Shown in pieces: positions 1 through 5,276 of a DNA stretch of 6,013 nt (its first letter is position 1; the number at the start of each line of letters is the position of its first letter). The notes under the pieces were generated by a model, which saw nothing but the letters and a program-made list of their open reading frames with translations, had not been told where the DNA came from and ran no database searches. Made by a program: the position numbers and the translations under genes. This stretch comes from an uncultured Megamonas sp. (GTDB lineage Bacteria; Bacillota; Negativicutes; Selenomonadales; Selenomonadaceae): contig USIX01000140.1 of NCBI GenBank assembly GCA_900554895.1, positions 1-6,013 on the forward strand. The letters are read 5' to 3'.

Positions 1-17
1 AAGGTTTTTTCTTTTTG

Positions 18-55
18 GTTCGTTTTTCTTTTGACCTTTCAAAAGAAAAATGAAC
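18..55. repeat. 17-bp inverted repeat (hairpin) in AT-rich leader
   Basis: Bases 18-34 pair with 39-55 around the four-base loop CCTT. All pairs are Watson-Crick except one G·U (22 with 51). The arms are mostly A/T, ending in GTTC and GAAC. No U-run follows on either strand, so it is not a standard intrinsic terminator. It lies upstream of the ABC transporter gene and could be an operator-like dyad or an RNA structure at the end of an upstream transcript. The T-rich bases 5-16 before it may be the tail of an upstream terminator. The repeat is directly visible; its function is unknown. Confidence 0.55.
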
Positions 56-167
56 GATAAATAAAAATTTTTATGTTTATTTTTGATAAAAATGAACTAA
101 AGCTATTTTAACATATTTTTAATATGAAAGAAGTATTTTTTGTATTATACTATTGATAATATGTAAT

Positions 168-174
168 AGAGGAG
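168..174 (+). promoter_or_regulatory. Ribosome binding site of the ABC transporter gene
   Basis: AGAGGAG is a strong Shine-Dalgarno sequence with 8 bases between it and TTG at 183. It decides the start. The in-frame TTG at 153 lies upstream of this site, and the first in-frame ATG at 201 is 26 bases downstream of it, which is too far. Confidence 0.75.
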
Positions 175-182
175 ATGATAAT

Positions 183-1895
183 TTGCTTTCGTATAAAATA
201 ATGTATTATCTAAAAGGCTTTAAAATTTTGGCCAAAGGTTATTGGACTTCAGATAAAAAGTGGCAGGGTATCGGTATTTTGTCTGTTGTTATCGTACTCA
301 ACCTGCTTAGTGTTTTTCTGACAGTATTGATTAATGACTGGTATAAAGAATTTTGGGATGTGTTGCAAGCTTATCAATTTGACCAGTTCTGGTATCTTGT
401 CGGTAAATTTTCTCTGATTGCGCTTATTTATATTTCCATTGGTGTTTATGCCGTATATTTACAGCAGATGTTACAGATAAAATGGCGCGAATGGATGACG
501 GACAGATATCTGGTACAGTGGTTGAAGAATAAAGCGTATTACCGTTTAAAACTGGCAGGCAACGATATGGACAACCCGGACCAGCGTATTTCAGAGGATA
601 TCAATCAGTTTGTCGCGCTGACGCTCAGTCTCAGTATCGGTCTTTTGCGCCAGTTAATCAGTCTAGTGGCGTTTGTTGTTATATTGTGGAATTTATCAGG
701 TATAATTACAGTACCTGTTGGCAGTTATGAATTTACGATTTACGGTTATATGGTATGGATTTCACTTATTTATTCCATAGCCGGAACGTATCTGACGCAT
801 AAAGTCGGTCGTCTTTTGATTAATTTGAATTTTGAACAGCAGAAATATGAAGCTGATTTCCGTTTTTCTATGATGCGTGTCAGAGAAAATGCGGAGTCCA
901 TTGCTTTTTACCGTGGTGAAAAGCCGGAATTTGTCGGCTTTGGGCAGCGTTTTTGCGCCGTTATAAAGAATTTCCGCGCAATTATGACCCGTACAAAATT
1001 ATTGAATGCCTTTACGGTAGGTTATGGACAGCTGGCGATTATTATACCGATATTCATGGCGGCACCGCGCTGGTTTGCTATGGAAGTACAGGTGGGCTGG
1101 ATTATGCAGCTGCTCAATGCTTTCGGCAAAGTACAAGAAGCGATGTCGTATCTGGTTGATTCATATGCCAGTATCGCGCAGTGGTGTTCTGTCATCCGTC
1201 GACTGGAGGGATTTGACAGGCATATTAAAGAAGCGGTCGATTTAAAATCAGAAGTAACATTTACCCAGGCGGATAATGTTAGACTTGACGGTGTTGATAT
1301 ATATCTGCCAAATGGTGATGGACTGGTAAAGGATTGCAGCCTTGATATGCAGGATAAACACAGTCTTTTGATTATGGGTCATTCCGGTGTAGGCAAATCG
1401 ACTGTACTTAGGACATTGGCGGGTCTTTGGCCATACGCCAAAGGCAGTATCACTCTGCCGCAGGAAAGTGATTTTCTGTTTCTGCCGCAAAAACCGTATC
1501 TGCCGCTCGGCTCGTTGCGCAGGACTATCTGCTATCCGCTCGTTGATGATAAATCACTCGATGATAAGCTCAAGGAAATACTCATAACATGTCAGCTGGG
1601 AAAATTAGCAAATAAATTGGATAAAGCGGATGAATGGAGCCGTATTTTATCTTTGGGTGAGCAGCAGAGGCTGGCTTTTGCCCGCATTTTGCTGTATAAA
1701 CCGCGGTATGTATTTTTAGATGAAGCAACTTCAGCACTGGATGAAGAATTGGAACAGTATTTATATACGATGCTTGAAAAATATCTGCCGCAGACAAAAA
1801 TTATAAGTGTCGGTCATCGTCCGAGTCTTATAGGCAAACATCAGTATAAGCTTGTTTTGAGTGATAATGGTAAATGGAGTCTGGAAAAATTATGA
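183..1895 (+). CDS. ABC transporter, fused permease and ATPase (SbmA/BacA/YddA-like)
   Basis: An inner-membrane ABC half-transporter of 570 residues, expected to work as a homodimer. The N-terminal half fits the ABC_membrane_2 (SbmA/BacA-like) domain. Hydrophobic segments lie near residues 29-50, 70-93, 150-174, 187-206 and 274-296. The family motif NPDQRI is near 131-136, and a conserved block ending FRFSMMRVRENAESIAFYRGE-like spans about 226-246. The ATPase half has Walker A GHSGVGKST (399-407), Q-loop Gln436 in PQKP, signature LSLGEQQR (489-496), Walker B with Asp513-Glu514, and His545 as H-loop. LSLGEQQR instead of LSGGQ is usual in this YddA/ABCD-type class. Related proteins move peptides, vitamin B12 or long-chain acyl compounds, but the substrate here cannot be read from sequence. 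The TTG start at 183 is chosen from the Shine-Dalgarno at 168-174. The stop overlaps the next start by 4 bases, so the two genes are coupled. I see no convincing promoter upstream. Confidence 0.9.
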   Translation: MLSYKIMYYLKGFKILAKGYWTSDKKWQGIGILSVVIVLNLLSVFLTVLINDWYKEFWDVLQAYQFDQFWYLVGKFSLIALIYISIGVYAVYLQQMLQIKWREWMTDRYLVQWLKNKAYYRLKLAGNDMDNPDQRISEDINQFVALTLSLSIGLLRQLISLVAFVVILWNLSGIITVPVGSYEFTIYGYMVWISLIYSIAGTYLTHKVGRLLINLNFEQQKYEADFRFSMMRVRENAESIAFYRGEKPEFVGFGQRFCAVIKNFRAIMTRTKLLNAFTVGYGQLAIIIPIFMAAPRWFAMEVQVGWIMQLLNAFGKVQEAMSYLVDSYASIAQWCSVIRRLEGFDRHIKEAVDLKSEVTFTQADNVRLDGVDIYLPNGDGLVKDCSLDMQDKHSLLIMGHSGVGKSTVLRTLAGLWPYAKGSITLPQESDFLFLPQKPYLPLGSLRRTICYPLVDDKSLDDKLKEILITCQLGKLANKLDKADEWSRILSLGEQQRLAFARILLYKPRYVFLDEATSALDEELEQYLYTMLEKYLPQTKIISVGHRPSLIGKHQYKLVLSDNGKWSLEKL

Positions 1896-2506
1896 AAAAA
1901 AATCAGGAAATCGAAGTAAAATTACAGATAAAAAATCGTGAAGAAACGGATAAAATTTTTGCGTGGTTAAAATTGCAGGCGCAGGAAAATTTGCAGATTA
2001 TACAAATGAAAGCTGTGTACTACGATACGGAAGATGGATTTTTCAATGCACATAAGATTGCCTATCGTGTACGGAGAGAGAACAAAAATGTATTAGCAAC
2101 ATACAAAAGCGGAAGCATTAATAAAAATGGCGTTTTTGAGCGAGTGGAAATCAATAAGAAAGTAAAAAGTGTTGAACCGGATATTACAGTGTTTGCAGAT
2201 GAGACTGCTGTATGGGAAGTAGTCAAATCAGTTAAAAATGTTGATTTAAAGCCGATTGTCGTAACTGATTTTGTGCGACACTGCGGTTTACTGAACTGGA
2301 AAAATTCACAGATTGAGGTTGCTTTGGACTTAGGTACAGTCTGGGGAAAAAACAATAAAAATCCTATCTGTGAGCTGGAATTAGAATTGAAAAAAGGCAG
2401 TCAGACGGATTTACTTAATCTGAAAGATGAGCTATTGCACAAGTTTGCAATAGAACTTTCAACTGTCAGCAAATATAAAAAAGGCTTGATTTTAGCAGGG
2501 TTATAG
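1892..2506 (+). CDS. CYTH-domain protein (triphosphate tunnel metalloenzyme family)
   Basis: A 204-residue soluble protein of the CYTH superfamily (class IV adenylate cyclases, thiamine triphosphatases, inorganic triphosphatases). The defining ExExK motif is at the very N-terminus (Glu6-Ile-Glu8-Val-Lys10). Other tunnel-like charged motifs follow in family order: YYDT (43-46), YRVRRENK (58-65, Arg59 and Arg61), ATYKSG (69-74), FERVE (82-86), Arg129, IEVALDLG (141-148), ELELELK (161-167) and SKYKKG (193-198). These would line a beta-barrel that binds a triphosphate with divalent metal. There is no C-terminal CHAD domain, unlike YgiF-type triphosphatases. The start ATG 1892 overlaps the ABC gene stop as ATGA. 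An in-frame ATG at 1874 would put six extra residues before the ExExK segment and is less likely. A GGAG at 1876-1879 is a distant Shine-Dalgarno, so translation probably depends on coupling. Family membership is clear; the actual substrate (triphosphate, thiamine triphosphate or ATP) is not. Confidence 0.85.
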   Translation: MKKNQEIEVKLQIKNREETDKIFAWLKLQAQENLQIIQMKAVYYDTEDGFFNAHKIAYRVRRENKNVLATYKSGSINKNGVFERVEINKKVKSVEPDITVFADETAVWEVVKSVKNVDLKPIVVTDFVRHCGLLNWKNSQIEVALDLGTVWGKNNKNPICELELELKKGSQTDLLNLKDELLHKFAIELSTVSKYKKGLILAGL

Positions 2507-2527
2507 ATTTAACCCTGCTAATTTTTT
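2492..2527 (+). terminator. Intrinsic terminator after the CYTH gene
   Basis: A perfect 12-bp stem (2492-2503 with 2510-2521) with a 6-base loop is followed at once by six T residues (2522-2527). The 5' arm is exactly the last four codons of the CYTH gene (Leu-Ala-Gly-Leu), and the TAG stop at 2504-2506 sits in the loop. It ends the ABC–CYTH unit and separates it from the glg genes. Confidence 0.93.
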
Positions 2528-2652
2528 GTAAAATTTTTTTAAAGTTATCTAAAAAAAAGAGAAATTTTTTATATTTAGGCAGGATTTACAAAGATAATGT
2601 AGAATAGTAAATATTATCTAAGGAAGTGTAACAAAAGCAAACTTATTTGCCG

Positions 2653-2670
2653 TTTTCTGTGCACAAAAAA
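2653..2670. repeat. 18-bp imperfect palindrome centred on TGTGCACA
   Basis: The dyad is centred between 2661 and 2662. Sixteen of 18 positions are symmetric, with one mismatched pair (2657 and 2666). The core TGTGCACA (2658-2665) is flanked by TTTT on the left and AAAA on the right. Its size and symmetry resemble a transcription factor operator. It lies about 50 bases upstream of the candidate glgC promoter. No specific regulator can be named. Confidence 0.35.
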
Positions 2671-2717
2671 AGGAGAGATTTTCAGGAGAAAAGAATATCA
2701 GAGAGAGAATTTTTTAG

Positions 2718-2747
2718 TTGGTAAAAAGTATAATCTGCATTTATAAT
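2718..2747 (+). promoter_or_regulatory. Candidate sigma-A-type promoter of glgCD
   Basis: TTGGTA (2718-2723) is followed after 18 bases by TATAAT (2742-2747), a perfect -10 hexamer. The -35 matches TTGACA at four of six positions. A start near 2754 would give an mRNA leader of about 100 bases before glgC. Another TATAAT at 2729-2734 lacks a -35 box, and a weaker pair (TTGGAA 2792-2797, TATAGA 2813-2818, spacer 15) lies closer to the gene. In such AT-rich DNA the choice is tentative. Confidence 0.45.
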
Positions 2748-2842
2748 TGCGATATGTATGGTTAATTTAAATTTTATAAAATGTGAGAGAATTGGAAATT
2801 AGCTTGAAACCTTATAGATGTAGAAAAAGTTATTGATTTTTC

Positions 2843-2849
2843 AGGAGGG
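2843..2849 (+). promoter_or_regulatory. Ribosome binding site of glgC
   Basis: AGGAGGG is a near-ideal Shine-Dalgarno with 7 bases to ATG 2857. It rules out the in-frame TTG at 2833, which lies upstream of it. Confidence 0.88.
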
Positions 2850-2856
2850 TTTTATT

Positions 2857-4026
2857 ATGAGAAAAACAGAATGCGTAGCTATGATATTAGCTGGCGGACA
2901 AGGAAGCAGACTTGGTGCATTGACGAAAAATATAGCAAAACCGGCTGTTCCTTTCGGCGGAAAATATCGTATCATTGACTTCCCGCTTAGCAACTGCGCT
3001 AATTCAGGTATAGAAACAGTAGGTGTACTCACCCAGTATCGTCCGTTAGAACTGCATACATATTTATCTACAGGTGAAGCGTGGAACCTCGACCGTAAAA
3101 ACGGCGGTGTGTACATTCTTCCTCCGTATGCACGCAATAAAGGTGCTGACTGGTACAGAGGCACAGCCGATGCGATTTATCAGAACATCAACTTTATAAA
3201 TAAAGCTAATCCTAAATATGTGTTGATTCTGTCCGGTGACCATATCTACACTATGGATTATTCTTGGATGCTTGAAGAACATAAAATGAAAAAAGCTCAG
3301 GCTACTATAGGTGTTATTAAAGTTCCTATGAAAGAAGCTTCCCGTTTCGGTATTATGAGCACGGATAAATCCGGCAGAATTACTAAATTTGCTGAAAAAC
3401 CGGCACAGCCGGAAAGTAATCTCGCTTCCATGGGTATTTATGTATTCGACTGGGATTTCCTGCGTGAATATCTGGAAGAAGATGCTAAAAAAGAAGATAC
3501 AAGCCATGACTTTGGTAAAGATATTATTCCGAAAATGCTTGCAGACAATGCACGTCTTTATTCTTATGCTTTTGAAGGCTATTGGAAAGATGTTGGAACA
3601 ATCGACAGCCTTTGGGAAGCTAACATGGACCTTTTAAAAGACAAACAGCCGTTTGATATGAACGGTAAATGGAAAATTTATTCCGTAGATATGGCAATGC
3701 CTCCTCATTACGTAGGACCGAAAGCTAAAGTAAGAAACTCCTTAGTAAGTGAAGGCGCTATGATTTGCGGTGAAGTAAGAAATTCTGTTATATTCCCTGG
3801 TGTACGTGTTGCTAAAGGAGCCAAAGTCGTTAATTCCGTAATCATGCCGTTTGCTAAAATTGAAGCCGACGCAGTAGTAGATAAAGCGATTGTAGCTCAA
3901 AACAGCAAAATTGAAGCTAATGCACATGTAGGTTCGGACGACGGTTCGATTGTCGTTGTACCGGAAGGTGAAACGGTAAGAGCCGTAACAGTAGCAGAAG
4001 CTAAAGACAATGTAAATGTAGGATAA
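2857..4026 (+). CDS. glgC: Glucose-1-phosphate adenylyltransferase, catalytic subunit GlgC
   Basis: Makes ADP-glucose and pyrophosphate from ATP and glucose-1-phosphate, the committed step of bacterial glycogen synthesis in the cytoplasm. The 389-residue protein has an N-terminal nucleotidyltransferase domain followed from about residue 285 by a left-handed beta-helix with hexapeptide-like repeats. The nucleotide-binding loop [11 protein letters not shown] is at 13-23, followed by [16 protein letters not shown] (27-42), WYRGTADA (99-106), LSGDHIY (125-131, Asp128 matching the metal-binding Asp142 of E. coli), FAEKP (178-182, Lys181 matching the glucose-1-phosphate-binding Lys195), SMGIYVFD (191-198), [10 protein letters not shown] (216-225) and YWKDVGT (242-248). 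All catalytic positions are intact. It resembles Bacillus GlgC more than the enterobacterial enzyme and lacks the longer enterobacterial N-terminus. Aligned by motif, the E. coli fructose-1,6-bisphosphate-site Lys39 falls on Asn25, with a lysine one residue earlier. It precedes glgD by 15 bases and probably forms a hetero-oligomer with its product. Confidence 0.97.
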   Translation: MRKTECVAMILAGGQGSRLGALTKNIAKPAVPFGGKYRIIDFPLSNCANSGIETVGVLTQYRPLELHTYLSTGEAWNLDRKNGGVYILPPYARNKGADWYRGTADAIYQNINFINKANPKYVLILSGDHIYTMDYSWMLEEHKMKKAQATIGVIKVPMKEASRFGIMSTDKSGRITKFAEKPAQPESNLASMGIYVFDWDFLREYLEEDAKKEDTSHDFGKDIIPKMLADNARLYSYAFEGYWKDVGTIDSLWEANMDLLKDKQPFDMNGKWKIYSVDMAMPPHYVGPKAKVRNSLVSEGAMICGEVRNSVIFPGVRVAKGAKVVNSVIMPFAKIEADAVVDKAIVAQNSKIEANAHVGSDDGSIVVVPEGETVRAVTVAEAKDNVNVG

Positions 4027-4041
4027 GCGAGGGAGATAACT

Positions 4042-5148
4042 ATGAAAAATGTTCTTGGTATAATGGATCTCAACGAAAGTGAAGCTCATATTAGAACACT
4101 GACCAGTAAAAGACCTGTAGCTACTTTGCCGATTGCCGGTAGATATCGTTTAATCGACTTTGCTCTGTCTAGCATGGTTAATTCTGGTATTATAAAAATC
4201 GGTTTAATGCTGCCGGCAAAATCCCGTTCCATCGTAGACCATCTTCGTTCTGGTAAGGACTGGGATTTAGCTCGCCGTCATGACGGTCTGTTTTATCTGC
4301 CGGCAATGAAGGAAAAGAAGGATACACGTAACGGCAATTTGCAGTCGTTCTATTCCTATTTGAATTTTGCAAGAAAATCTGATCAGGAATATATACTGAT
4401 TTCTGGCAGCAGATTTTTATATAATATCGACTTTAGAACGGTATTGCGTTTCCATCAGAATACGGGCGCTGACATCACAATGATTTATCATGTGGAAAAT
4501 CAGGAAAAAGATGCTCCGGCGACTATTTTGAAAACAAGCGAAAACGGACTTGTCAATGAAATAATCGACAGTGCCACTACTTATGAAAACTCCAAAGTAT
4601 TCATGGGCGTGTATATCATGTCCACTAAGAAATATGAAGAACTTGTTTCTGGTGCATATGAACGCGGCGGACGTGATTTCCTTGTTGATGCAATACTGCG
4701 TAATCAGGATAATTTAAATATCTATGCTTTCCAGCATGACGGTTATGTATCAGAAATCAATTCCACTATTAGCTACTATAAAACTAATATGGACCTTCTG
4801 AAACCGGAAATTTGGGAAGAAATGTTCATGAGTGACAACCCTATTTACACCAGAGTAAGAGACGAAGCTCCTGTTCAGTACAAAAAACAGGCTAAAGCAG
4901 TTAATTCTCTTGTAGCTAACGGTTGTGTCATCGAAGGTTCCGTAGAAAACAGCATCTTGTTCCGCGGTGTAAAAATTGGCAAAGGCGTACAGGTTAAAAA
5001 CAGCGTAATTATGCAAAACTGTGATTTGCAGGAAGACTCCTTAATCGAAAATGTTATCTGTGATAAAAATGTAGTAGTAACTGACGGTAAATGGCTCAAA
5101 GGTGCTGAAAATTATCCGTTAATTATTGAAAAAAATACTGTAATTTAA
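4042..5148 (+). CDS. glgD: GlgD, non-catalytic partner subunit of ADP-glucose pyrophosphorylase
   Basis: A 368-residue paralogue of GlgC with the same fold: a nucleotidyltransferase-like domain, then a left-handed beta-helix from about residue 282. Shared landmarks are PIAGRYRLIDFALSSMVNSG (30-49), SGSRFLYNIDF (121-131), FMGVYIM (187-193), RDFLVDAI (211-218) and TNMDLL (248-253). The catalytic features are lost: no GGxGxRLxxLT loop, Ser123 where GlgC has the metal-binding Asp128, and no FxEKP lysine. In studied Firmicutes, GlgD alone has little or no activity but raises or modulates GlgC activity; that role is inferred here. The Shine-Dalgarno AGGGAG (4030-4035) lies 6 bases before ATG 4042. 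It follows glgC closely, with no promoter or terminator between them, so the two form one transcript. Symbol and family are well supported by motif pattern and position. Confidence 0.95.
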   Translation: MKNVLGIMDLNESEAHIRTLTSKRPVATLPIAGRYRLIDFALSSMVNSGIIKIGLMLPAKSRSIVDHLRSGKDWDLARRHDGLFYLPAMKEKKDTRNGNLQSFYSYLNFARKSDQEYILISGSRFLYNIDFRTVLRFHQNTGADITMIYHVENQEKDAPATILKTSENGLVNEIIDSATTYENSKVFMGVYIMSTKKYEELVSGAYERGGRDFLVDAILRNQDNLNIYAFQHDGYVSEINSTISYYKTNMDLLKPEIWEEMFMSDNPIYTRVRDEAPVQYKKQAKAVNSLVANGCVIEGSVENSILFRGVKIGKGVQVKNSVIMQNCDLQEDSLIENVICDKNVVVTDGKWLKGAENYPLIIEKNTVI

Positions 5149-5176
5149 TTTTTTAGTTTAATATGTTCAAAAAAGG

Positions 5177-5211
5177 CAAAGCCGTCTAGCATTAAATACC
5201 GGACGGCTTTG
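5177..5211. terminator. GC-rich hairpin between glgD and glgP
   Basis: CAAAGCCGTC (5177-5186) pairs perfectly with GACGGCTTTG (5202-5211) around a 15-base loop. On the + strand no U-run follows; the sequence goes straight into GACTGTTATA, part of the glgP promoter. On the - strand the same stem is followed by CC and six T (complement of 5169-5176), a good intrinsic terminator shape. Outer arms TGTTCA (5164-5169) and TGAACA (5221-5226) could extend the structure. It probably reduces glgCD readthrough, or terminates antisense RNA, or stabilises the glgCD mRNA 3' end. The stem is certain; the direction of action is not. Confidence 0.6.
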
Positions 5212-5237
5212 ACTGTTATATGAACAGGTAGTATAAT
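5209..5237 (+). promoter_or_regulatory. Sigma-A-type promoter of glgP
   Basis: TTGACT (5209-5214, five of six consensus bases) is followed by an optimal 17-base spacer and a perfect TATAAT (5232-5237). The predicted start near 5244 gives a leader of about 33 bases holding only the ribosome binding site. The first three bases of the -35 box are also the end of the hairpin stem (5202-5211). This gives glgP expression independent of glgCD. Confidence 0.82.
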
Positions 5238-5263
5238 GACACTGGAGACACTAAGAGATATAC

Positions 5264-5269
5264 AGGAGG
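5264..5269 (+). promoter_or_regulatory. Ribosome binding site of glgP
   Basis: AGGAGG, a perfect Shine-Dalgarno, has 7 bases to GTG 5277. It fixes the GTG start; no ATG is available nearby in this frame. Confidence 0.88.
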
Positions 5270-5276
5270 AAACAAA

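Larger units (their letters stand above)
2528..2841 (+). other. Non-coding leader region upstream of glgC
   Basis: About 310 very AT-rich bases with no credible gene. What can be seen: homopolymer A and T runs (2531-2570); a weak hairpin pairing 2592-2600 with 2611-2619, including one G·U; a small stem GCAAA/TTTGC (2637-2641 with 2646-2650); the TGTGCACA dyad (2653-2670); purine-rich Shine-Dalgarno-like stretches at 2671-2690 with no useful reading frame after them; a candidate promoter (2718-2747); and two AT palindromes (2764-2773 and 2771-2782). I see no catabolite-repression cre site matching the consensus and no recognisable riboswitch. Confidence 0.6.

Noticed and set aside
153..182. 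TTG start at 153 for the ABC transporter gene
   Set aside because: It lies upstream of the strong Shine-Dalgarno AGAGGAG (168-174), which is correctly spaced for TTG 183. The extra ten residues are not family-like.
1874..1891. ATG 1874 as start of the CYTH gene
   Set aside because: It would overlap the ABC gene by 22 bases and push the ExExK motif inward. ATG 1892 gives the classic ATGA overlap.
2062..2355. Antisense frame inside the CYTH gene, and similar frames opposite glgC, glgD and glgP
   Set aside because: No recognisable protein features. They are shadows of well-supported genes in other frames.
2645..2658. CcpA cre site near the CG at 2651-2652
   Set aside because: Only the right half resembles the consensus; the left half fails at most positions.
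2671..2766. Small gene after the purine-rich AGGAGAG/AGGAG stretches in the glgC leader
   Set aside because: The only nearby frame (TTG 2718) is 15 codons long and poorly spaced from any Shine-Dalgarno. It overlaps the candidate promoter.
2833..2856. TTG 2833 as start of glgC
   Set aside because: The Shine-Dalgarno AGGAGGG lies inside this extension, and the ATG at 2857 is ideally spaced.
5125..5154. Intrinsic terminator directly at the glgD stop (T-run 5149-5154)
   Set aside because: The preceding sequence can form only A/T pairs, with no GC-containing stem.
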